DNA from: Gemmatimonadota bacterium
GTDB taxonomy: Bacteria > Gemmatimonadota > Gemmatimonadetes > Longimicrobiales > RSA9
Reading direction: 5' to 3'
Length of the DNA: 26,509 bases
Assembly: GCA_016207445.1 (NCBI GenBank)
Contig: JACQPS010000190.1
Coordinates: forward strand, 1-26,509
The notes beneath the pieces were generated by a model. It was not told the origin of the DNA and ran no database searches. It saw nothing but the letters and a program-made list of their open reading frames with translations. Shown piece by piece: positions 7,268 to 14,734 of the stretch (the first letter of the stretch is position 1; every line of letters begins with the position of its first letter). The position numbers and the translations under genes were made by a program.

Positions 7268-8016
7268 GTATCGAGCTGCGCGACGTGCACAAGGCGTTCG
7301 GCGAACGCGTCATCCTGGAGGGCGTGACGCTGGAGGTGCGCGAGGGCGAGACCATGGCGGTCATCGGCTACTCGGGCGTGGGCAAGTCCGTCATGCTCAA
7401 GACCATCGTGGGGCTGCTCGAGCCGGATCAGGGAACGGCCTGGGTCGACGGGCAGGATGTGGGCAGCCTGGCGCGCGAGCAGCTCTACGAGCTGCGCCGC
7501 AAGGTCGGCTACGTCTTCCAGTTCGCGGCGCTGTTCGATTCCATGACCGTGGCGGAGAACGTGGCCATGGGACTGCGGCGCATCCGCGGCATGGGCGAGC
7601 AGGAGATCGAGGCGCGCATCGCCGAGGCGCTGCGGCTGGTCGAGCTGGAAGGGTTCCAGGACCGCTATCCGTCTCAGGTTTCGGGCGGGCAGCGCAAGCG
7701 CGTGGGGCTCGCGCGCGCCATCGCGACCCGCCCGAAGTACCTGCTCTACGACGAGCCGACCACGGGCCTGGATCCGGTGACCACGGCGGTCATCGACCGG
7801 CTCGTGCTCAAGCTGGAACAGGAGCTGGGCGTGACCAGCATCGTGATCACGCACAACATGGAGAGCGCGTACCGCGTCGCGCGACGCATCGCGATGCTGT
7901 ACCAGGGCCGGATCCGCTTCGTCGGCACGCCGGACGAGATCAAGCAGACCACGGACCGGGTCGTGCGGGCATTCATCGAGGGCCGGCCGGAGCTGGCGCA
8001 GGAGGCGGCGGCGTGA
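7264..8016 (+). CDS. mlaF: MlaF-type ABC transporter ATPase
   Basis: Cytoplasmic ATPase that drives the MlaE permease. 250 aa with Walker A GYSGVGKS (35-42), the Q-loop in YVFQFAALFD, ABC signature VSGGQRKRVGLARA (about 139-152), Walker B YLLYDEPTTGLDP, and the switch His in VITHN. The FAALFDSMTVAENV stretch after the Q-loop is characteristic of the MlaF branch. The start overlaps mlaE by 4 nt and the stop overlaps mlaD by 4 nt (GTGA). The same frame is open far upstream of 7264, but that part is not protein-like. Confidence 0.95.
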   Translation: MSIELRDVHKAFGERVILEGVTLEVREGETMAVIGYSGVGKSVMLKTIVGLLEPDQGTAWVDGQDVGSLAREQLYELRRKVGYVFQFAALFDSMTVAENVAMGLRRIRGMGEQEIEARIAEALRLVELEGFQDRYPSQVSGGQRKRVGLARAIATRPKYLLYDEPTTGLDPVTTAVIDRLVLKLEQELGVTSIVITHNMESAYRVARRIAMLYQGRIRFVGTPDEIKQTTDRVVRAFIEGRPELAQEAAA

Positions 8017-9002
8017 AGCGGACGAACGAGATCGTCGTCGGCGCGGTCATCGTGCTCGGCATCGCCCTGCTCATCTTCGGCACGCTCTGGCTGCAGGGCG
8101 TGGGATTCGGCCGGGAAGAGGTGGTCACCCAGGCCCGCTTCCGCGAGGTGGGCCAGCTCCTGCACGGCAACGCGGTCAAGCTGCGCGGCGTGCCCATCGG
8201 CCGGGTGGAGGATATCTATCTGGAGTCGGGCGGGGAGTGGGTGATCGTCGCCATGAAGATCGAGAGCGACGTCGTGCTTCCCGTCGATCCGGTCGTGCTG
8301 CTCGCGCCCGAGTCGATGTTCGGCGACTGGCAGGCGGAGATCTTCCCGCGCAGCCGGTATCCGCTCTACGACTACTCCGAGTCGACGGACCCGCAGGTGA
8401 TCCCCGGCTACGCCCTGCCCGACATCTCGCGCCTCACGGCGGTCGCGGACCAGATCGCGGGGAACCTGGCGGTGCTGACGGAGCGGGTGGAGATCGCGTT
8501 CACCGAGGAGACCGCGCTGAACGTGCGCCGCGCGATCGAGAACATCCAGGAAGTGAGCGAGCAGCTCACGGGGCTGGTCGACAAGCAGCAGCGCACGATG
8601 GACCAGGTCGCGGCCAACCTCGAGACCACGACCAGGACGCTGGGCGAGGCGGCCGAGACGGTGCGGCGCGCCTTCGCGCAGGTAGAGGCCGCCATCTCGC
8701 ACGGCGAGCTGGCCGCGATCATCGACGACGTGCAGCGGACGACGGCGCAGCTCGACTCCCTCAGCAATGTCATGACCGCGGCGAGCCAGGATTTCCGCTC
8801 CACGGTCCAGCGTGCGGACAGCACTTTCCGCATCGTACACTCGATCGCGACCGCGGTGCGCTCGGGTGAGGGAACGGCGGGTCGCCTGCTCCAGGACACC
8901 ACGTTGTACAGCGAGCTGCGCCAGACCAACGCGCTGGTGCGCGCGCTGGTGGAGGACTTCCAGAAGAACCCGAGGAAGTACATTAATTTGAGCATCTTCT
9001 AG
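8013..9002 (+). CDS. mlaD: MlaD-type MCE protein of the mla operon
   Basis: Membrane-anchored periplasmic MCE protein that forms the lipid-conducting ring on MlaEF. 329 aa: a single membrane helix (about 8-28), an MCE domain (about 38-118, VKLRGVPIGRVEDIYL), then a long heptad-like helical region (about 145-300) ending in NPRKYINLSIF. E. coli MlaD is about 180 aa, so the extended coiled coil is notable and resembles tunnel-forming MCE proteins. The start is GTG 8013, with GGAGG at 8001-8005, overlapping mlaF. mlaB and mlaC are not in the window. Only 27 bp separate it from lysC, which suggests co-transcription. Confidence 0.92.
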   Translation: MKRTNEIVVGAVIVLGIALLIFGTLWLQGVGFGREEVVTQARFREVGQLLHGNAVKLRGVPIGRVEDIYLESGGEWVIVAMKIESDVVLPVDPVVLLAPESMFGDWQAEIFPRSRYPLYDYSESTDPQVIPGYALPDISRLTAVADQIAGNLAVLTERVEIAFTEETALNVRRAIENIQEVSEQLTGLVDKQQRTMDQVAANLETTTRTLGEAAETVRRAFAQVEAAISHGELAAIIDDVQRTTAQLDSLSNVMTAASQDFRSTVQRADSTFRIVHSIATAVRSGEGTAGRLLQDTTLYSELRQTNALVRALVEDFQKNPRKYINLSIF

Positions 9003-9029
9003 CCCGAGGCTTGCAGCGCTGACCCGTCC

Positions 9030-10268
9030 ATGGCGCTGATCGTACAGAAATACGGCGGGACTTCGGTCGGCACGCCGGCGCGGATCCAGCGGGTCGCGGA
9101 TCGGGTTGCGCGCGAGCGGCGGGCGGGCCATGAGCTGGTGGTGGTCGTGTCCGCGATGGCCGATACGACGGACGAGCTGCTCGCGCTGGCGGAGCGGATC
9201 TCGGCCGAGCCACGGCGCCGCCATCCGCGCGAGCTGGACATGCTGCTCACGGCGGGGGAGCGGATCGCGATGGCGCTGCTGGCCATGGCGATCCGCGACC
9301 GGGATGTCGAGGCGATCAGCCTGACCGGCTCGCAGGCCGCGATCATCACGGACAACGTGCACACGGGCGCGCGCATCGAGGAGGTGCGCGCGACGCGCGT
9401 GCGCGAGGAGCTGAAGCGCGGCCGCGTCGTCATCGTGGCGGGGTTCCAGGGGGTGAGCCGCGAGCGGGAGGTGACGACCCTGGGGCGGGGCGGCTCCGAC
9501 ACCACCGCCGTCGCACTCGCGGCCGCGCTCGGCGCCGAGCGCTGCGACATCTTCACCGACGTGGACGGGGTCTACACGGCGGACCCCCGGCGCGTGCCGA
9601 GCGCGCGCCGCATTCCGCTCATCGATTTCCAGGAAATGGTGGAGCTCGCGACGTCCGGGGCGCAGGTGCTGCACCCGCGGGCAGTGGAGATCGGCGCGCG
9701 CTTCCACGTGCCGATCCGCGTGCTCTCGTCCTTTCGGGACGACGACGGAGGTGGTACCCTCATCACCCGCAAGGAGCACGGGATGGAACACCTGGCGCTC
9801 ACGGGGCTGGCCTCGGAGTCCGGCCACGTGCGACTGGTCCTGCGCGGTCTGCCGGTCGGCATGGGGGCGACGGCGGAGGTGCTGACCCGGCTCGCCGACG
9901 CGGGCGTGAGCGTCGACATCGTGGAGCAGGCGGACCGTGCGGACGGGCGGCGGCAGCTCCAGATCACGGTGCGGGAGGACGCGTTGGCCGAGGCGAAGCA
10001 GATCTGCGAACGGTTGATCGCCGACCTGGAGGGCGAGCGGCTGGAAGTGCAGCCGGGGCTCGCGCGCATCGCGCTGGTCGGGAGCGGCATGCACGACCGG
10101 CCGGGCGTGTACGCGCAGATCTTCCGGGCCTTGATCGCTGCGGGCATCGAGGTGCACGCGCTCTCGGCGTCGGCCATCTCGATCGCGGTGCTGGTCGATG
10201 CCGAGCGGGAGCAGGAAGCGCTGCGTGTGCTGCACCATGCCTTCGGGCTCGGGGAGGAGCAGCCGTGA
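9030..10268 (+). CDS. lysC: Aspartate kinase with two ACT domains
   Basis: Phosphorylates aspartate, the committed step toward lysine, threonine, methionine and diaminopimelate. 412 aa: the amino-acid-kinase domain begins with VQKYGGTSVG (5-14), includes GRGGSDTTA and FTDVDGVYTADPR (nucleotide site), and ends near residue 250. Two ACT domains follow (about 265-335 and 343-405), the usual site of lysine or threonine feedback. Length and order match the monofunctional class found in Bacillus and Corynebacterium. No strong ribosome site precedes ATG 9030. It overlaps asd by 4 nt (GTGA), pairing the first two enzymes of the pathway. A strong internal ribosome site suggests that a separate beta chain is also made. 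Confidence 0.95.
   Translation: MALIVQKYGGTSVGTPARIQRVADRVARERRAGHELVVVVSAMADTTDELLALAERISAEPRRRHPRELDMLLTAGERIAMALLAMAIRDRDVEAISLTGSQAAIITDNVHTGARIEEVRATRVREELKRGRVVIVAGFQGVSREREVTTLGRGGSDTTAVALAAALGAERCDIFTDVDGVYTADPRRVPSARRIPLIDFQEMVELATSGAQVLHPRAVEIGARFHVPIRVLSSFRDDDGGGTLITRKEHGMEHLALTGLASESGHVRLVLRGLPVGMGATAEVLTRLADAGVSVDIVEQADRADGRRQLQITVREDALAEAKQICERLIADLEGERLEVQPGLARIALVGSGMHDRPGVYAQIFRALIAAGIEVHALSASAISIAVLVDAEREQEALRVLHHAFGLGEEQP
9771..10268 (+). other. Internal translation start for aspartokinase beta chain
   Basis: AAGGAG at 9771-9776 lies 6 nt before an in-frame ATG at 9783, codon 252 of lysC. Translation from it would give a 161-aa protein made of the two ACT domains only. In Corynebacterium glutamicum and Bacillus, lysC encodes an alpha chain and an in-frame beta chain beginning near codon 250. 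The site here falls at the same place and is a better ribosome site than the one for the full-length chain. Confidence 0.68.
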
Positions 10269-11242
10269 GGCTCGCGGTGCTGGGCGCGACCGGCGCGGTC
10301 GGTCGGACCATGCTGCGCGTGCTGGAGGAGCGCCGTTTCCCGGCGGACGCGCTGGTGCCGCTCGCTTCGCCCCGCTCGCGTGGGGCGAAGCTCGTCTGGC
10401 GCGGCCGGGAATGGCGAGTGGAGGCGCCGGAGCCCGGCGTGTTTCGGGGGTGCGACGTGGCCCTCTTCTCCGCCGGGGGCGAGCGCAGCCGGGAGTGGGC
10501 GCCGCGTGCCGCGGACGAAGGCGCCGTGGTCGTGGACAACTCGTCGGCGTGGCGGCTGGACCCGGGAGTGCCGCTGGTCGTGCCCGAGGTCAACGCGGCG
10601 CGCATCCGGGAGCGGCCGCGCAACATCGTCGCGAATCCGAACTGCGCCGCGATCCAGCTCGTGGTCGCGCTGGAAGCGATTCGCCGGGCGGCCGGGCTGC
10701 GCCGCGTCCTGGCGACGACCTTCCAATCGGTCTCCGGCGCCGGCCAGAAGGGGATCGCCGCGCTGGAGGCGGAGCTGGCGGGCGCTCAGGCCCAGGGATC
10801 GCCCTTCGCGGCCGCGATCGCGGGGAATGTGATCCCCTGCATCGGCCCGCGGCGCGAGTCCGGGTGGAACGAAGAGGAGCAGAAGATCCGCAACGAGAGC
10901 CGGAAGATCCTGGGTCTCCCGGGGCTGGCGGTGGCGGCCACGTGCGTGCGCGTGCCGGTCCGGATCGGGCACTCGATCGCGGCTACGGTCGAGACGGAGC
11001 AGCCGCTGCCGCTCGAGGCGGCGCGCGCGGCGCTGCGGGCCATGCCCGGCCTCGAGCTGGTGGAAGGGGCGCACGATCCGCTGCCGCGGGATGTCGCGGG
11101 CCTGGACGTCATCCGCGTCGGCCGGTTGCGCGCCGACCCCGATCTGCCCAACGTCCTGCACTTCTGGGTGGTGGCGGACAACCTCCGCAAGGGTGCGGCG
11201 ACCAACGCCGTGCAGATCGCCGAGCAGATCCTGCGTGAGTGA
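10265..11242 (+). CDS. asd: Aspartate-semialdehyde dehydrogenase
   Basis: Reduces aspartyl phosphate to the semialdehyde with NADPH, the step after LysC. 325 aa starting at GTG 10265, which overlaps the lysC stop. Visible features are the NADP loop LGATGAVGRTMLRVLEER (6-23), the catalytic Cys127 in ANPNCAAIQ, SVSGAGQKG (155-163), and catalytic His236 in RIGHS. The length is slightly shorter than the usual 330-370 aa. The lysC-asd pairing is common and supports joint control of the aspartate pathway. No riboswitch is visible upstream of the pair, so control may rest on ACT-domain feedback and on the mla promoter. Confidence 0.96.
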   Translation: MRLAVLGATGAVGRTMLRVLEERRFPADALVPLASPRSRGAKLVWRGREWRVEAPEPGVFRGCDVALFSAGGERSREWAPRAADEGAVVVDNSSAWRLDPGVPLVVPEVNAARIRERPRNIVANPNCAAIQLVVALEAIRRAAGLRRVLATTFQSVSGAGQKGIAALEAELAGAQAQGSPFAAAIAGNVIPCIGPRRESGWNEEEQKIRNESRKILGLPGLAVAATCVRVPVRIGHSIAATVETEQPLPLEAARAALRAMPGLELVEGAHDPLPRDVAGLDVIRVGRLRADPDLPNVLHFWVVADNLRKGAATNAVQIAEQILRE

Positions 11243-11312
11243 ACGGAGCGGCCGCCGCGGCCGGGACGGCCGGAATCGCGACGGCGCCGGAGCGCGCGGC
11301 GCACGCGTCGAG

Positions 11313-11732
11313 ATGAGCGCGGGCGGCGTCGTTTACCGTGCGGGCAGGGAGCCGCTCTTCCTGCTGATCCGGGATCCCTACCAGAACTGGGGCCTACCGA
11401 AGGGACACATCGAGCCGGACGAGACGCCGGAACAGGCCGCGCTGCGCGAGGTCGCGGAGGAGACGGGCCTCGCCGACCTGCGGCCGCGCGGTGAGCTCCC
11501 GACCATCGACTGGTTCTTTCGCGACCGCGGCCGCCTCGTACACAAGTACTGTCATTTCTTCCTCCTGGAGTCGCGCCGGGGCGAGGCGAAGCCGCAGGTG
11601 GACGAGGGCATCTCCGACTGCCTGTGGCTGCCGCTGCCGGCCGCACTCGAGAAGATCAGCTACGGCAACGCGCGCGAGGTGCTGCGAGCGGCCGGGCGGC
11701 GAGTGAGGAAGCGGGCGGGACGGGAGCGCTGA
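11313..11732 (+). CDS. NUDIX hydrolase
   Basis: Hydrolyses a nucleoside diphosphate linked to another group; the substrate is unknown. The Nudix box is complete: G-H-I-E-P-D-E-T-P-E ... REVAEETGL, fitting Gx5Ex7REUxEExGU. WGLPKGH just before it and the late YCHFFLLES strand resemble the diadenosine-polyphosphate/MutT-like group. ATG 11313 gives 139 aa starting at the conserved AGGVVYR strand. An in-frame GTG at 11235, overlapping the asd stop, would add 26 Arg/Gly-rich residues and is a plausible coupled start; neither has a good ribosome site. The next gene follows after 5 bp. Confidence 0.88.
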   Translation: MSAGGVVYRAGREPLFLLIRDPYQNWGLPKGHIEPDETPEQAALREVAEETGLADLRPRGELPTIDWFFRDRGRLVHKYCHFFLLESRRGEAKPQVDEGISDCLWLPLPAALEKISYGNAREVLRAAGRRVRKRAGRER

Positions 11733-11737
11733 CCCGC

Positions 11738-13000
11738 ATGGACCCGAAATCGGAGAGCGGCGCCTGGCGCGTGGTCTACGGCGTGGCCGTACTCCTGGTG
11801 CTGGCGTGGTTCCTCTTCAGCATCCGTCCGGTCCTCTCGCCCGTCGTGCTCTTCCTGGTCTTGCTGCTCCTGCTCCGGCCCTACGCCGGCACCCGACTGT
11901 ACGTACAGGTCGTCAGCGCCGCGGCGCTGCTCGTTTTCCTCTGGCTGCTCGAGACCACCGGCTCGCTGCTCGCACCCTTCATCCTCGGGCTGGTGCTCGC
12001 CTACATCCTGAATCCGGCCGTGCAGGCGCTCGAGCGCCGCCGCGTGCCCCGCTGGGGCGGGATCCTGCTGCTCGCGCTGCCGGCGCTCGCACTGGTCGCG
12101 CTCGCCGTCATCTTCGGCATCCCCGCGCTCGCGCGGCAGCTCGAGCAGTTGATCCAGTCCACGCCGGCGCTGGTGCAGCGCGTCCTGGGCTGGCTGGAGC
12201 GCACCCGCGCCGGGCTGCTGCGGCTGGACCTGCCGCTGGTGCAGGAGGAGGTGATCGAGCAGCAGCTGCGGGCGCTCGAGCCGGAGCGCGTGGTCGCGTA
12301 TCTCCAGGCGAGGCAGGAGCAGATCGCGCGCTGGCTGTGGCGGGCGGTGCTCGGCGTGGGCAAGGGCGTGGGGTTCGTCCTCACCTTGATCGGCTATCTC
12401 GTGCTCACGCCCGTGCTGATGTTCTACCTGCTGCGCGACTGGCACGGCATCACCGGCTGGCTGCAGAGTCTGATGCCGGAGCGGAAGCGGGAGGAGTGGC
12501 TGGGCTTCGTGCGGGAGTACGACACGCTGCTCGCCCGCTATTTCCGCGGGCAGGTGCTCGAGGCGATCGTCGTCGGCGTGCTGACCTGGCTCGGGCTGTT
12601 CCTGCTCGGCTTCCCATACTCCGGGCTCGTGGGCGCGGTCGCGGGCGTCTTCAACCTGGTGCCGTACCTCGGGCTGCTGGTCAGCCTGGTGCCGGCGGTC
12701 ATCATCTCGCTCTTGAGTGGCAACGTGCTGACCTCGCTGCTCAAGGTGGCGATCGTGTTCTTCATCGTGCAGCTGCTGGACGGCACGGTGACGGGACCGC
12801 GCATCGTGGGCGGGTCGGTCGGGCTGCACCCGGTCTGGATCATGCTCGCCCTGGCGCTGGGCGCCTCGTTCTTCGGGTTCGTCGGCCTGCTGCTCGCGGT
12901 GCCCGCCGCGCTCCTCATCAAGCTGCTCCTGCGTGCCGGCATTCAGCGCTACCGGAGCTCCGCCGTCTACTCGGGGCCACTGGAGGTGGAGGACGTGTAG
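11738..13000 (+). CDS. AI-2E/PerM family transporter
   Basis: 420-aa polytopic inner-membrane protein of the AI-2E exporter-like family (PF01594), which includes permeases of unclear substrate. There are about eight hydrophobic segments: two pairs in the first 140 residues, a soluble helical stretch of about 110 residues with amphipathic helices (about 140-250), then four or more helices. Family landmarks are ARYFRGQVLEAIVVG, FNLVPYLGLLVSLVPA and LDGTVTGPRIVGGSVGLHP. ATG 11738 is the first start that lies downstream of the NUDIX stop and gives a clean cytoplasmic N-terminus. A few family members export autoinducer-2 and others work in Na+/H+ exchange, so the substrate is not called. Confidence 0.88.
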   Translation: MDPKSESGAWRVVYGVAVLLVLAWFLFSIRPVLSPVVLFLVLLLLLRPYAGTRLYVQVVSAAALLVFLWLLETTGSLLAPFILGLVLAYILNPAVQALERRRVPRWGGILLLALPALALVALAVIFGIPALARQLEQLIQSTPALVQRVLGWLERTRAGLLRLDLPLVQEEVIEQQLRALEPERVVAYLQARQEQIARWLWRAVLGVGKGVGFVLTLIGYLVLTPVLMFYLLRDWHGITGWLQSLMPERKREEWLGFVREYDTLLARYFRGQVLEAIVVGVLTWLGLFLLGFPYSGLVGAVAGVFNLVPYLGLLVSLVPAVIISLLSGNVLTSLLKVAIVFFIVQLLDGTVTGPRIVGGSVGLHPVWIMLALALGASFFGFVGLLLAVPAALLIKLLLRAGIQRYRSSAVYSGPLEVEDV

Positions 13001-13003
13001 CGG

Positions 13004-13047
13004 CGCCCGGGACACACCCGGCACCTGAGGTGTAGAACCCCCGGGCG
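13004..13047 (+). terminator. Inverted repeat after the PerM gene, possible terminator
   Basis: CGCCCGGG at 13004-13011 pairs perfectly with CCCGGGCG at 13040-13047. The 28-nt loop contains a smaller palindrome, CACCTGAGGTG, at 13022-13032. It starts four bases after the stop codon. No T-tract follows, so it may be a Rho-dependent or stabilising hairpin rather than an intrinsic terminator. Confidence 0.3.
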
Positions 13048-13118
13048 TCCGATGCCGCCGGCTGCCGGAATATACCGCTTGCACCCGAGAGGCGGGACGC
13101 CGGAGGCAGAGACGGGCA

Positions 13119-13643
13119 ATGCGTGTATTGTCGTGGCCGAACGCGATCTCGGCGCTGCGCCTGCCGCTGGCCGCGGCCTTCGTCGCAACGGAGGCGTACC
13201 TGACCCGAGGGATGATCCTGGCGGCCGGCGCGCTCTCCGATTGGCTCGACGGCTGGCTGGCCCGCCGGCTGCGACAGGAGACGCCCAGCGGCGAGGTGGT
13301 GGATCCCATCGCGGACAAGATCTTCCTGTTCGCCGCGCTCGGGAGCTTCGCGCTGAGCGGACGACTGGAGCTGTGGCAGCTCCTCCTCCTGCTGGTACGT
13401 GACCTGTTCACGACCGCCGCCTCCGTCGCGGCGCTCGCCCTCGGCCTGCCCATCCGATTCCGCTCCCGCTTTGGCGGCAAGCTGGTCACGACGCTCCAGA
13501 TCCTGGCCGTGGCCGTCCTGATGCTGCAGCCGGAGCTGGTCGTGGCGGTGGTCGCGGCGGCGGCCGTCGCCACGGTGTACGCGGTGGTGGACTACACGCT
13601 GGCGGGCGCGCGCTCCTTGCGCCGCCCCGAGCACGCCCGCTAG
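13119..13643 (+). CDS. CDP-alcohol phosphatidyltransferase family protein
   Basis: 174-aa membrane enzyme that transfers a phosphatidyl group from CDP-diacylglycerol to an alcohol. The catalytic signature is perfect: DWLDGWLAR, then 8 residues, then GEVVDPIAD, matching Dx2DGx2ARx8Gx3Dx3D (about residues 41-66). About five hydrophobic segments follow the usual layout. The closest functional guess is phosphatidylglycerophosphate synthase (PgsA), because of its small size and the N-terminal LSWPNAISALRLPLA segment. Cardiolipin or other-headgroup synthases share the fold, so I give no symbol. GGAGG lies 12 nt upstream of ATG 13119. It sits between two unrelated genes in the plus-strand run. Confidence 0.88.
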   Translation: MRVLSWPNAISALRLPLAAAFVATEAYLTRGMILAAGALSDWLDGWLARRLRQETPSGEVVDPIADKIFLFAALGSFALSGRLELWQLLLLLVRDLFTTAASVAALALGLPIRFRSRFGGKLVTTLQILAVAVLMLQPELVVAVVAAAAVATVYAVVDYTLAGARSLRRPEHAR

Positions 13644-13676
13644 CATGGCGGCCCCGATAGCGAGACTGGAGTCACG

Positions 13677-14726
13677 TTGAAGCCTGCGGATCCCAGAGAC
13701 ATCACCATCATCGGCGGCGGGCCGGTCGGCCTGTTCGCCGCCTTCTACGCCGGGATGCGGGGCGTGAGTTGCCGCATCGTCGACTCGCTGCCCGAGCTGG
13801 GCGGCCAGTTGACCGCGCTCTATCCCGAGAAGTACGTCTACGATGTGGGCGGCTTTGCCAGGATCAGCGCGCGCGATCTCGCGCGCAACATGATCGAGCA
13901 GGGACTCCAGTTCGGCGCCGAGGTGCGGCTGGAGGAGCAGGTCCAGGACCTGATTCGCGAAGACAGCGGCTTTACCCTCACCACGGATTTGGGGCGCTAT
14001 CCGACACGCGCCGTGGTCATCGCCGGCGGCAAAGGCGCGTTCGCGCCGCGCTACCTCGAGTGCCCCGGCTACGACCGCCTGCTCGGCCGGGGCGTCTCCT
14101 ACCACGTGAAGGATCCCGCGCTCTATCAAGGCAAGAGCATCCTGGTGGTGGGGGGCGGCGACTCGGCCGTGGACTGGGCGCTCAGCCTGAAGGACCACAC
14201 GCGGCGGCTGATCCTCATCCACCGGCGGGAAGGCTTCCGCGCGCATGCCCACTCGATGGCGTTGTTGCAGCGCGCGGTCGAAGCCGGGACCGTCGAGCTG
14301 CTCACGCACAAGGAGGTGCGGGAGATCCACGGCGGCGATTGCGTCACAGCCGTCACGATCTTCGACAACCGCACCAACGAGGAGATGAGGTTCGAGATCG
14401 ACGTCGTGCTCGCGCTCATCGGCTTCAAGCCGGATCTCGGTCCCATGGCGCGCTGGGGGCTCGAGCTGCAGAAGAACTCGATCAAGGTCGGCCCCGCCAT
14501 GCAGACGAACATCACCGGGGTCTACGCGGTCGGCGACATCTGCACCTACGAGGGCAAGCTCGAGCTGATCGCGACCGGCTTCGGTGAAGCCTGCATCGCC
14601 GTCAACCATGCCGTACACGCCATCAACCCCGCCGCACGCTACAACCCCGGGCATTCCACGAACCTGAAGATCTTCAAGGATCGGGAGGCGGCGGAATCCG
14701 CCGCCGGCGTGGCCGCCGCCGACTGA
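13677..14726 (+). CDS. Ferredoxin/flavodoxin-NADP+ reductase, YumC type
   Basis: 349-aa flavoprotein of the thioredoxin-reductase-like ferredoxin-NADP reductase group. It passes electrons between NADPH and ferredoxin in the cytoplasm. FAD motif GGGPVG at 13-18, LGGQLTALYPEK at 41-52, NADPH loop VVGGGDSAVDWAL about 157-169, and the late FAD segment GDICTYEGKLELIATGFGEA, which is diagnostic of this group. There is no CxxC, which separates it from true thioredoxin reductase (one is encoded at 19232). The start is TTG 13677, with TGGAG six bases upstream; the first ATG would remove the FAD motif, so the rare start is required. It converges with the FTR1 gene across 8 bp. Confidence 0.92.
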   Translation: MKPADPRDITIIGGGPVGLFAAFYAGMRGVSCRIVDSLPELGGQLTALYPEKYVYDVGGFARISARDLARNMIEQGLQFGAEVRLEEQVQDLIREDSGFTLTTDLGRYPTRAVVIAGGKGAFAPRYLECPGYDRLLGRGVSYHVKDPALYQGKSILVVGGGDSAVDWALSLKDHTRRLILIHRREGFRAHAHSMALLQRAVEAGTVELLTHKEVREIHGGDCVTAVTIFDNRTNEEMRFEIDVVLALIGFKPDLGPMARWGLELQKNSIKVGPAMQTNITGVYAVGDICTYEGKLELIATGFGEACIAVNHAVHAINPAARYNPGHSTNLKIFKDREAAESAAGVAAAD

Positions 14727-14734
14727 GCGCGGAG

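Noticed and set aside
7746..10238. A very long open frame on the minus strand opposite mlaF, mlaD and lysC
   Set aside because: High GC leaves antisense frames open. The translation is His/Arg/Ala-rich with no domain, while the plus strand has three clear gene families.
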